A stretch of 64,000 nucleotides of DNA from Yoonia vestfoldensis. Lineage in GTDB: Bacteria; Pseudomonadota; Alphaproteobacteria; Rhodobacterales; Rhodobacteraceae. This document shows positions 8,491-16,322 of the stretch, piece by piece; positions within the stretch are counted from its first letter, which is position 1; each line of letters starts with the position of its first letter. The notes beneath the pieces were generated by a model. The model was not told the origin of the DNA. It ran no database searches and was given only the letters and a program-made list of their open reading frames with translations. A program made the translations under genes and the position numbers. The stretch is from NCBI RefSeq assembly GCF_002158905.1, contig NZ_CP021431.1:2232001-2296000 (forward strand). Direction: 5' to 3'.

Positions 8491-9413
8491 GCAGCCTCCT
8501 TGCGCGGCGCAGGGCATGGGTCGATCCCCAGCACCTTCTGGATCGCGGCGACCGGACCAGTGCCATTCTGCGCCATGAACCGGTCCACCTCGGCCAGCTT
8601 GGCATCGACCAGATAGCGGTACCAGAACCCTTGCAGCACATGAAAGGCCCGCGCCTGCGCCCCATCCCGAAAGCCGCCGCGCAGCACGTAGCGATAAAGA
8701 AAATACACCCCCGCCCGCAGCCCGCCCGGCAGGCGCGCATAAAGCTGGTCCTTGATCCGGCGTTTCACCCCTGCCGCGCCTGCCGGTCCCAATTGTGGTG
8801 CCAATTGCGGTGCCAATTGCGGTTCCAGAAACCCGTGCCGGTGATTGAGGATATCCACCACCTCGCGGCTGGCATAGGCATTATGCTTGGCGATCCACCA
8901 ATCCAGCGGCTTGCGATTGTCGTCGATGATCTGGCCTGCCAGATGTGCGACAGGGCCATCCACCAGGATATGTTCATCCATCCAGCGCGCCTCGACCCGG
9001 CCCTGGCCCTGACGGAACAGCCGCAGCATCCGGGCGGGGAACAGGCCGCCATAGCGGATCGGCTGGCCTTGGAAATACATGCTGCGCCCGACGGTGACAC
9101 CGGCCACATCCGGCAGGCCCGCCGCGATCTGCGCGCCCAGCGCGGGCGTGACATATTCATCCGCATCCAGCCGCAGCACCCAGCCGTCACCCGGCCCGAG
9201 CCGGTCAAGTGCGGCGTTGAATTGCTGGGCATAGCTGGTCCAGGGATGGGTCCAGACCTCGGCCCCGGCATCGCGGGCGATCTGGATCGTGGCATCGGTC
9301 GAGCCGCTGTCGACCACGACCACGCGGGTGGCGATCCCGTGCAAAGACGCCAGCGCGCGGGGCAGATGCAGCGCCTCGTCGCGGGTCAGGATCAGGGCGG
9401 TCAAGTCAGTCAT
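8487..9413 (-). CDS. glycosyltransferase family 2, WaaE/KdtX-like
   Basis: 308 residues. LTALILTRDEALHLPRALAS, VVVVDSGSTDATIQIA and LRLDADEY (metal site) are GT2 motifs. The later FPARMLRLFRQG and WMDEHILVDG resemble lipopolysaccharide-core beta-glucosyltransferases of the WaaE type. Around residues 196-208 the sequence repeats PQLA/PQLG three times, encoded by a 12-bp tandem repeat. Expected at the cytoplasmic membrane, adding one sugar to the capsule repeat unit. Overlaps neighbours at both ends (8 bp upstream, 4 bp downstream). Confidence 0.85.
   Translation of the reverse strand: MTDLTALILTRDEALHLPRALASLHGIATRVVVVDSGSTDATIQIARDAGAEVWTHPWTSYAQQFNAALDRLGPGDGWVLRLDADEYVTPALGAQIAAGLPDVAGVTVGRSMYFQGQPIRYGGLFPARMLRLFRQGQGRVEARWMDEHILVDGPVAHLAGQIIDDNRKPLDWWIAKHNAYASREVVDILNHRHGFLEPQLAPQLAPQLGPAGAAGVKRRIKDQLYARLPGGLRAGVYFLYRYVLRGGFRDGAQARAFHVLQGFWYRYLVDAKLAEVDRFMAQNGTGPVAAIQKVLGIDPCPAPRKEAA
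8789..8824. repeat. three 12-bp tandem repeats inside a glycosyltransferase gene
   Basis: Units CCAATTGTGGTG, CCAATTGCGGTG and CCAATTGCGGTT follow head to tail. They are in frame and encode the repeated Pro-Gln-Leu-Ala/Gly motif, so copy changes would keep the reading frame and only lengthen or shorten a loop. Confidence 0.8.
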
Positions 9414-9951
9414 CCATCGGCCTTGTGATCATCGGATTGCCCTGCCCGATATGGCGCGCGGGCAGGTCATGCAGCGCCACACCGCGCGCCGCAAGGATCG
9501 CCCCCGCCCGGATCACCACCCCCGGCCCCACGAAAGCATCCGCACAGACCCAGGCATCCGGCCCGATCACGATGGCCGGGCGCAGCAAGGGGCGTGCCGG
9601 ATCGCGCCAATCATGGCTGCCCGCACATAGATGCGCCAGCTGCGAGACCGTCGCCCGCGGCCCGATATGGATCGGCCCCAGCGCATAGAGGATCGCATTG
9701 TCGCCCACGGCGGCCTGATCCTCGATATGCAGGTTCCAGGGGATCGTGATCCGCGCGGTCGGGTAGATATGCACCTCGCGCCCGATCTTTGCGCCAAACA
9801 GCCGCAACAGCCAGACCCGCCAGGCCCAGAGCGGGCGCGGGCTGAACCGGAACAGCGGCTGGCACAGCCCCCATAAGACGCGTCCGGCCTGCGCCCGCCC
9901 CGACCAATGGCGCCTGCGCCGGTTGGCGGTGATATTGATCTGCGTCGTCAT
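9406..9951 (-). CDS. putative acetyltransferase, WcaF-like (left-handed beta-helix)
   Basis: 181 residues. The N-terminal ALWAWRVWLLRLFGAKIG-type segment and hexapeptide repeats (VHIYPTARI, IEDQAAVGDNAILYALGPI, IGPRATVSQLAHLCAGSHDW, IGPDAWVCADAFVGPGVVI) match the colanic acid acetyltransferase WcaF group, which O-acetylates sugars of an exopolysaccharide from acetyl-CoA. The His in AGSHDW is the usual catalytic position. Overlaps the neighbouring genes by 8 bp and 4 bp inside the capsule operon. Confidence 0.85.
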   Translation of the reverse strand: MTTQINITANRRRRHWSGRAQAGRVLWGLCQPLFRFSPRPLWAWRVWLLRLFGAKIGREVHIYPTARITIPWNLHIEDQAAVGDNAILYALGPIHIGPRATVSQLAHLCAGSHDWRDPARPLLRPAIVIGPDAWVCADAFVGPGVVIRAGAILAARGVALHDLPARHIGQGNPMITRPMDD

Positions 9952-11081
9952 GCATTCACCATCTGCGGTTCGCCCTCGACCAGGTTGCGATAAAGCGCGG
10001 CAAAGCTGGCGACCATCGCCTCGGGTGCGAAATCGCGGATCATCCAGTCGCGCCCGCGCGCGCCCATCGCCGCCAGATCACCGGCGCCCAGCCGCAAGAT
10101 CGCCTCGGCCAGATCATCGCGCGCCGGGTCGATACAGGCCCCCGCCGCCATGATCGCCAGCCTGCGCCAAGGCGTGCTGATCGTCGTCAGCACCGGCACG
10201 CGATGGGCCAGCGCCTCGGCCACGGTGATGCCGAAATTCTCGCTATGGCTGGGCAGCACACAGAGATCGGCGCGGGCAAAGGCCTGCGCCTTGGCGCTGC
10301 TGTGCAATGCGCCGTGGAACCGGATCCGCGCGTCACCTGCGGCAGCTTCGCGCAGCTTTGCCACATAGGCCGGATTGCCGGTGCCGAAGATATCCAGCGT
10401 CACATGCCCCGGCAGCACCGCCATCGCCGCGATCAGCAGATCAAGGCCCTTTTTGGGATGCAGCCGTCCCAGATAGATCAACCGCAACAGGCCGCGCGGA
10501 CGGTAAGGGCGGCGGGTCACGGGCGGGATCGTCACGCTGTTGGGGATCACGGTGGTCTGGATATGCGGCAGCCGCGCCAGGCTCTGCGCGGCCTCGAGCG
10601 GGGCAGTCACATGCAGGATGGTCTGCGCGGGGCGCAGCATGTTGGCGGCCTGTTCAAACAGATGCTTTGCGCGCAGATGCGGCGCATCCGGCCAGGCCTG
10701 CGTCGCCTGCAAAGCCCCGCGCGGCGACCAGACCAGCGGCTTGCGCAAGATGCGCGCCAGGGCCAGCACCGGCAGCGTCGGAAAGGAATAGGTGCCGGTC
10801 AGATGCACGACATCCGCCCAGAGCATCGCCGCAGGCAACCGCGCCAGCAGCCCCGGCGCAACCGCATGGCCCGCGATCCGGCGGGTGTAATCAACCCGGT
10901 ACGGCAGCGGCATCTGGCGTAGCCTGTCACGCAGCGCAGGCCCCGCGGCATCGGTGGTCAGCACGCGCAGCCGGATATCAGGCGCAGCCGCGATCCCGTC
11001 GCAGATCGCCTTGGTCGAAAAGATCGGCCCGCCCCAATAGGTCGCGGGATAAAAGCTGGGGGTGACATGCAGGACCTTCAT
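9948..11081 (-). CDS. glycosyltransferase family 4 (GT-B fold)
   Basis: 377 residues. The N-terminal MKVLHVTPSFYPATYWGGP is the GT4 acceptor-domain loop. The C-terminal half has RLIYLGRLHPKKGLDLLI (nucleotide-sugar loop) and LPSHSENFGITVAEALAH with the E-x7-E motif that binds the donor sugar. A retaining transferase acting at the inner face of the membrane. The start at 11081 is preferred because it overlaps the upstream stop (ATGA); a longer frame to 11207 lies inside the acetyltransferase gene. Middle gene of the capsule operon. Confidence 0.87.
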   Translation of the reverse strand: MKVLHVTPSFYPATYWGGPIFSTKAICDGIAAAPDIRLRVLTTDAAGPALRDRLRQMPLPYRVDYTRRIAGHAVAPGLLARLPAAMLWADVVHLTGTYSFPTLPVLALARILRKPLVWSPRGALQATQAWPDAPHLRAKHLFEQAANMLRPAQTILHVTAPLEAAQSLARLPHIQTTVIPNSVTIPPVTRRPYRPRGLLRLIYLGRLHPKKGLDLLIAAMAVLPGHVTLDIFGTGNPAYVAKLREAAAGDARIRFHGALHSSAKAQAFARADLCVLPSHSENFGITVAEALAHRVPVLTTISTPWRRLAIMAAGACIDPARDDLAEAILRLGAGDLAAMGARGRDWMIRDFAPEAMVASFAALYRNLVEGEPQMVNA

Positions 11082-11641
11082 GCCGCCACCTTGGCGCGCT
11101 GGCCGATGATCCGCGCGGGATTGCCCGCGACAACCGCGCCCGCAGGCACGTCGCGCGTCACCACGGACCCCGCCCCGATCACCGCATGATCCCCGATCCG
11201 GCGGCATTGCGGCAGGATCACGGCGCGCAGCCCGATCCAGACGCCCGTTCCGATGGTCTTGACCATCGGCTCTGGCACCGACCAGGGATGCAGCCCGTGA
11301 TCATGGGTATAGATCACCGCCGCTTCGGAAATCAGCGTATCATCCCCGATCACCAGCCCGCCGGTCGTGTCCAGATGCACATCGCGGTTGATCTGCACAC
11401 CATCCCCGATCCGCAGGCCCGCGCGGCCCGTCTCGGCCGAGACCGCCACGCCGCGCCAGATGTAACAGCCCGCCCCGATCTGCACAGCGCCCGGATCATC
11501 GAACCGCACGCCGGGCTGGAACCGGCTGCCCGCGCCAACCTGCCCCAGATGCGCGCGGTGCCACAGCGTCGCGCGCCACAGGCCCAGCCGGCGCAGGATC
11601 TGTCCGGGCAAGCGGCGAAGGAGAAGGATCAGATCACGCAT
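11078..11641 (-). CDS. hexapeptide-repeat acyltransferase (capsule modification)
   Basis: 187 residues. A basic N terminus is followed by left-handed beta-helix repeats: VQIGAGCYIWRGVAV, LRIGDGVQINRDVHL, VIGDDTLISEAAVIYTHDH (catalytic His region), IGTGVWIGLRAVILP and IGDHAVIGAGSVVTRDVPAG. The final VAGNPARII is the standard closing motif of maltose/serine O-acetyltransferase relatives. Likely transfers acetyl to a capsule sugar. Overlaps the polymerase stop by 8 bp and the GT4 start by 4 bp. Confidence 0.87.
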   Translation of the reverse strand: MRDLILLLRRLPGQILRRLGLWRATLWHRAHLGQVGAGSRFQPGVRFDDPGAVQIGAGCYIWRGVAVSAETGRAGLRIGDGVQINRDVHLDTTGGLVIGDDTLISEAAVIYTHDHGLHPWSVPEPMVKTIGTGVWIGLRAVILPQCRRIGDHAVIGAGSVVTRDVPAGAVVAGNPARIIGQRAKVAA

Positions 11642-12977
11642 AAGACATCCTTTTTGATGAAACGGCCCGCCACCGCAGCGGCCGCAGAAAGACAGCGCCG
11701 ATCACCATGATCAGCATCAATTGCGCCCCGGCCCCCACGATGAAGGCACTGAAAGAGGATTGCAGGCAGGCCTGTACAAACGGATAGAACAACAGCGGAT
11801 AGAGAAATGCCGTCCCCCGCTGCGCAATGTGCCGCGCGTTCAGCAAATACGCCTCGCCCAGCCGGAACGCCCAGCCCAGCACAGGCGCCACCGCCAGCCC
11901 CGCCCAGCCAAAGTTGATAAACGCCTCGCCCGGCCCGGTGACGTTGAACGCGCCCCCCGTCGCCAGCCCCATGATCTCGCGCTTGAAATAGACGCCAAGA
12001 TCAATCGCAGGCTTGTCCGGCCAGATGTCGCGCGGCACCCAGCCAAAGACCCACCAGCCATAGCTTTGCCCCAGCAGCATCTGTGCGGTCTCGACATGGC
12101 CGGTGACCATCACCGCGACGTTGATATCCAGAAAATAGGTCGATCCGATGATCTGGCGCAGCAGGCTGGCCCCCTGCCCGCCCAGCCGCAGTTCTGTCAT
12201 ATAGGCCGAGAGCATCACGATCAGCCAGGCGCAGGCCAGCCCCAGCAGGCCCTGCCGCCAGCCCAGCCGCCCCCCCAGCAGCGCATAGGTGGCAAGGGCA
12301 TAGATGGCCAGTTCCACCAGCTCGAACCGGTCCCCCGAGACCAGCGCGATCCCGACCAGCGCCCCCGCCAGCGCCAGCGTCATCATCACGCGGGGCGGGG
12401 TCGGCTGCACGATCATCTGCGCAAGACAAAGCACGAATGCGCATTTCGGGATCACGAACAATGTCTTGATCCCGGCCAGCGTCGCCCCGATGCCATCGGC
12501 ATTGACGTTGATCTGCTTGGTGCGGTTCAGCCCCGCGATCAGACCAGCCTCGCCCAGCCCAAGGCCGCGCGCGCGCAGGATCAGCAAGACCGTCACCAGG
12601 CTGACCACCAGCGCCAGCCCGACCAGCGCGCCCATCGGCTGCACGCCCAGCGCAATGCCGCGCGCGGCCATGATCCGTGCGGCGGGTGGCTGTTGGGGTT
12701 TGCAGGCCAGCAGATAGCCCGCGCAGATCAGCGCGACAAAGCCCCCCAGATAGATCGCCCCCGCCAGCGCCGCCCCCGGTGCCGGATCGAAGCTTGCATA
12801 AAACGCCAGATCTGGGGCTATGGCATAGGCCAGGGCCTTGGCCAGAAAGCCCAGCCCGCAGAAATAACCCAGCAGATGCAGCGGCGATACCCAGGCCAGC
12901 AGCCCCTGCCGCGCTGCGATCCAGAACGGCAAGAGCGTGCAAAGCGCCGCCAGCGCGATGATCAGGACATCCGCCAT
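11634..12977 (-). CDS. O-antigen/capsule polymerase-like multi-spanning membrane protein (Wzy type)
   Basis: 447 residues with about 12 hydrophobic segments and a large central periplasmic-type loop around residues 290-360, the topology of Wzy or oligosaccharide repeat unit polymerases. These join lipid-linked repeat units in the periplasm. Sequence conservation in this family is low, so the assignment rests on topology plus the adjacent flippase and glycosyltransferases. The start at 12977 (MADVLII) is chosen because it overlaps the flippase stop by 16 bp; the open frame continues to 13133 without good initiation signals. Confidence 0.7.
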   Translation of the reverse strand: MADVLIIALAALCTLLPFWIAARQGLLAWVSPLHLLGYFCGLGFLAKALAYAIAPDLAFYASFDPAPGAALAGAIYLGGFVALICAGYLLACKPQQPPAARIMAARGIALGVQPMGALVGLALVVSLVTVLLILRARGLGLGEAGLIAGLNRTKQINVNADGIGATLAGIKTLFVIPKCAFVLCLAQMIVQPTPPRVMMTLALAGALVGIALVSGDRFELVELAIYALATYALLGGRLGWRQGLLGLACAWLIVMLSAYMTELRLGGQGASLLRQIIGSTYFLDINVAVMVTGHVETAQMLLGQSYGWWVFGWVPRDIWPDKPAIDLGVYFKREIMGLATGGAFNVTGPGEAFINFGWAGLAVAPVLGWAFRLGEAYLLNARHIAQRGTAFLYPLLFYPFVQACLQSSFSAFIVGAGAQLMLIMVIGAVFLRPLRWRAVSSKRMSYA

Positions 12978-14221
12978 CCGAGCCTCCGTCGCGGGCGTGC
13001 CAGCGTGTCGATCCCCATGCTGCGCCAGAGCCAAAGCCACAACAGCCCCGCGCACAGGCTGGTGGCCAAGGCATAGGCCAGCGCATTGCCCAAAGGATCC
13101 AGCGGCGCGGCCAGAACCACCGTTCCCAGACATGCGCCCAGATATGTTCCCAGCCCCGCCAGCCTTGCCAGCGCGGCCAGATGGCCCCGCCCGGTCAGCG
13201 TGGCGACACTGACCCCCTGCGCAAAGGCCAGCTGCACCAGCGTGCCGCCCAGCAAGACCAGCAGCACCGGCAGCACCAGACCTGGCCGCGGCATGTCGGG
13301 CAGCCAGAGCGGCAGCAACGGCAAGGCCAGCAGCACCCCAGCTGCCAGCCCCAGCCCCGGCAGCAAGGCGATCCGCGCGCCTGCGTCACTGGCGCTTTGC
13401 AGCGCGGCGGTGTCGCGGGCGGCATGGGCGGCGCTGATCCGCCCCGCGCTCAACCATGTCGCCACGGCCACCGGCAAGGCCACAAGGTTCGCCAAACGCC
13501 GCAGCAGCGCATAGACCCCGATCTGCTCGGGCGTCAGAAACTGCCCGCCAAGGATGATATCGACCTGCGCCAACCCCATGCCCAGCACCGCCGTTGCCCA
13601 AAGATCTTTGGCAAAGCCCGCCTGCGGCCGGTCAGGGCCGATCACCATGCGGCGCTGCGGATGCCGCCACACCAGCCCCGCCGCGCCAAGGCAGACCACC
13701 CCCAGCCCCAGGGCCGCCAGCCAGAGGATCGCCACGGGATCCGCCGCCAGCAGCCCCGCCAGCCCCAGCACAACCAGAGGGGCAAAGTCGCGCAGCGCCA
13801 TCGACAGATGGATTGATCCCAAAACGCGCAGGATACTGCCCAGGCAAGACGCCAGATTGACCGCAACCGCCATGGCCAGCACCGCCAGCCAGGGCAGATC
13901 AGGCCAGAGCAGCCCCAGGCCCAGCGCCGCCCCGCAAGCCGCGAGCATCGGCCAGAAAAGGCACAGCCCGATCACCGCTTGCGGATGCATCCCCGCACCG
14001 TCACCCAGCCTTGCCAGCAGGGCCAGCGGCCCCCCGAAGCCAAGACATGTCGCCGCCACCAGCGCCAGCCCCCACAACACGATCAGCCCGCCAAACCCGT
14101 CCAACCCCAACCGCATCGCCAGCCCCAGCAACACCGCCAGATTGCCCCCCAGCAGGCCAAGGCGCAGCAGGATGGCGATACCGGCTGGCTGATGCAGGCC
14201 ATATCGCAAGATCGCCATCAT
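12962..14221 (-). CDS. lipopolysaccharide/capsule flippase (Wzx-like, MOP superfamily)
   Basis: 419 residues, strongly hydrophobic with about 12 membrane segments. Patterns such as LGLDGFGGLIVLWGLALV near the start and VYALLRRLANLVALPVAVA near the middle fit polysaccharide transport proteins that flip undecaprenyl-linked repeat units across the inner membrane. First gene of the minus-strand capsule operon. Its start at 14221 (or 14218, MMA) faces the divergent Wzc-type kinase across 130 bp that carry a CtrA-like site. Confidence 0.78.
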   Translation of the reverse strand: MMAILRYGLHQPAGIAILLRLGLLGGNLAVLLGLAMRLGLDGFGGLIVLWGLALVAATCLGFGGPLALLARLGDGAGMHPQAVIGLCLFWPMLAACGAALGLGLLWPDLPWLAVLAMAVAVNLASCLGSILRVLGSIHLSMALRDFAPLVVLGLAGLLAADPVAILWLAALGLGVVCLGAAGLVWRHPQRRMVIGPDRPQAGFAKDLWATAVLGMGLAQVDIILGGQFLTPEQIGVYALLRRLANLVALPVAVATWLSAGRISAAHAARDTAALQSASDAGARIALLPGLGLAAGVLLALPLLPLWLPDMPRPGLVLPVLLVLLGGTLVQLAFAQGVSVATLTGRGHLAALARLAGLGTYLGACLGTVVLAAPLDPLGNALAYALATSLCAGLLWLWLWRSMGIDTLARPRRRLGWRMS

Positions 14222-14286
14222 ACGCGGGAACCACCTTCACAACACAGCAGAAATACAGCTATGGGTTGAGTGTTCCTTCATTGTGA

Positions 14287-14301
14287 TTAATTTTGTCTTA
14301 A
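14287..14301. promoter_or_regulatory. CtrA-like site TTAA-N7-TTAA in the divergent flippase/kinase promoter region
   Basis: TTAA at 14287-14290, seven bases, and TTAAC at 14298-14302 match the full CtrA binding consensus of alphaproteobacteria. It lies 66 bp from the flippase start and 51 bp from the kinase start, so one site could act on both capsule transcripts. CtrA is known in the Rhodobacteraceae to govern GTA production, motility and related surface traits. CtrA itself is not in the window. Confidence 0.55.
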
Positions 14302-14351
14302 CTCGTCTGTGGTCTGACGATCAGGCCGCTTAGCCCAAGAAAGCCCTGCCA

Positions 14352-16322
14352 ATGCCGCCTTCAGTGTCACAGCCCCTGCCTGCTCTGGTCGATCTGGATC
14401 AGCCCGCAGCGCTGGATCTGGTGCAAATCCTGCGGCTTGCCTGGGCGGGCAAATGGATCGTGGCGCTGACCACGGCGCTGGCGGTGTTGATGGCGGGGTA
14501 TTACGGCTTTGCCGTGGCGCGCCCGCAGCATGCCGCCATCACCGTGATCGAGACCCGGACAAGCAGCGCCCGGCTGGCCCCCGATCTGGCCCCCGATCTG
14601 CCCCCCCATCTGGGTGCCGCGCTGGCTGGCGCGCCTGTCCAGCCCGGCACCCAGATCCAGATCCTGCTGGCGACACCGATCCTAGAGCAGGTGATCGCCC
14701 GGCTGGACCTGCAGGATGACCCTGCCTTCAACCGCTATCTGACGCCAGTGCCGCCGCTGTCGCCGCGCGGGCTGCGCATCCGCTTGCGCAACCTGTTGCA
14801 AGGGCGCAGCGAACCGGTGCCCGATGCGGCCGCCATCGCCAGCAAGCTGGTGCAGAACCTGCGCGCGGCGATCCATGTCACCCATCCGCGCGACAGCGAC
14901 CTGTTGCGCGTCACGGTCACGACCGGCGATCCCGATCGCGCCATGGCCATCGCAAACACGCTGGCAGAGGTCTATCTGGCCGATCAGGTCGCGCGCAAAG
15001 GCGACGCATTGGCCGCCAGCATCGCGCTGCTGGGCGCAAGGTCGGACGCCTTGCACGCCGATCAGGCGGCCACCACGCAGGCGATCACCGCGCTGGTGGC
15101 GCAGGCGGGGCTGCAAGACCCCACCCGCGCGGATATGGCCGGACGCCATCTGCAAGACACTACGGCGCGGCTGGCCAGCGCCGAAGCCGCCCTTGCCCGC
15201 GCCAGCGACCCCGCCAATGCGCAGCGCTTGACCGCCCAGATCGCGGCACTCCGCGCCAGCCGCGCCGATCTGGAAACCGCCGTGCAGAGCCTGACCACAG
15301 CCAGCCAGACACGCGCGCGCATGCAGCGCGATCTGGATACCGCCATCGCACAACAGGCCAGCTATCAACAACAGCTGCGCGCGCTCAGCTTGGGTGCCGC
15401 GCAGATCGCGCCGGATAGCCGCGTGCTGAACGCCGCGACCGAGGCGCGCTATATCGGGCCGCAAAAAGTGCTGATGGTGCAGATCGCGGCGATGATCGGC
15501 GCGCTGGCTGGGCTGATGCTGGTGGCGCTGCACCACAGCCTGCGGCGCGGTTTCGCCGATGCGGCGGCCTTGCAGGACCGCACCGGCCTGCCGGTTCTGG
15601 CGCAGCTGCCGCTTTTGCCATCACGCAGGCCCGCGCGGCTGCTGGCGGCGCTTGATGCGACCCCGGCCTCGGCGGCGACCGAAGGCTACCGGCATCTGCG
15701 CACCGCCTTGATGCTGCATGGCGCGGAACCGCCGCAGGTGATCCTGTCCAGCTCTGCGATCCCCGGCGAAGGCAAGACGACACAGGCCATCGGGCTGGCG
15801 CATGGGCTGGCGCAGCTCGGCAAACGCGTGCTGCTGATTGACGCCGACCTGCGGCGCGGCGCGTTCCGGCGCTATTTCCGGCTGGCGGGGACAGAGGGGC
15901 TGGCGGCAGTGATCCTGGGCCATAGCACGCTTGACGCCGCCACCGAGCCAAGCCTGATCCCCGGCGTCGATCTGCTGGCGGGCGGCGCAGAGCAAGCCGC
16001 GGGCGGCGAGACCCTGTTCCTGCCCGCGCTGGCCGATGTGCTGGCGCAGGCGCGCGCGGCCTATGATGTGGTCATCATCGATGCGCCGCCTTTGGTGCCG
16101 GTGCCCGATGCCGTCGTGCTGGCGCGCCATTGCGATGCGGTGATCCTGGCCGTGCGCTGGGACAAAACCCCCGCCGCAGTGGTGCAGGCCGCGACCGAGA
16201 AACTGGCGGCCGCCGGGGTGCCGGTCACCGGCCTGACGCTGACCCAGGTCGACATCCGCAAACAGGCGCAGCGCGGCGGCATCGGTTTTGCCCATTACGG
16301 GCGCGGCTATTTTCACGTCTGA
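14352..16322 (+). CDS. polysaccharide co-polymerase / tyrosine autokinase (Wzz-Wzc/ExoP type)
   Basis: 656 residues. A Wzz-type N terminus has membrane segments near residues 35-55 and 375-395, with a long coiled-coil periplasmic region between them (about 190-350). The cytoplasmic BY-kinase domain follows, with Walker A SSAIPGEGKTTQAIGLA near 475, Walker A' RVLLIDADLRRGAF and Walker B YDVVIIDAPP. The C-terminal Tyr cluster is short (two Tyr in the last eleven residues). Controls polymer chain length and export in Wzy-dependent systems. Divergent from the flippase operon; its 3' end overlaps the convergent spike gene by 10 bp. Confidence 0.9.
   Translation: MPPSVSQPLPALVDLDQPAALDLVQILRLAWAGKWIVALTTALAVLMAGYYGFAVARPQHAAITVIETRTSSARLAPDLAPDLPPHLGAALAGAPVQPGTQIQILLATPILEQVIARLDLQDDPAFNRYLTPVPPLSPRGLRIRLRNLLQGRSEPVPDAAAIASKLVQNLRAAIHVTHPRDSDLLRVTVTTGDPDRAMAIANTLAEVYLADQVARKGDALAASIALLGARSDALHADQAATTQAITALVAQAGLQDPTRADMAGRHLQDTTARLASAEAALARASDPANAQRLTAQIAALRASRADLETAVQSLTTASQTRARMQRDLDTAIAQQASYQQQLRALSLGAAQIAPDSRVLNAATEARYIGPQKVLMVQIAAMIGALAGLMLVALHHSLRRGFADAAALQDRTGLPVLAQLPLLPSRRPARLLAALDATPASAATEGYRHLRTALMLHGAEPPQVILSSSAIPGEGKTTQAIGLAHGLAQLGKRVLLIDADLRRGAFRRYFRLAGTEGLAAVILGHSTLDAATEPSLIPGVDLLAGGAEQAAGGETLFLPALADVLAQARAAYDVVIIDAPPLVPVPDAVVLARHCDAVILAVRWDKTPAAVVQAATEKLAAAGVPVTGLTLTQVDIRKQAQRGGIGFAHYGRGYFHV

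Noticed and set aside
7813..8616. 267-codon plus-strand frame opposite the GT2 gene
   Set aside because: Antisense shadow with biased composition (His, Arg, Gln) and no domain; the minus-strand gene is strongly supported.
11721..13076. 451-codon plus-strand frame opposite the polymerase
   Set aside because: Repeated Arg/Gln/Pro runs, no recognisable protein; the membrane protein on the other strand explains the sequence.
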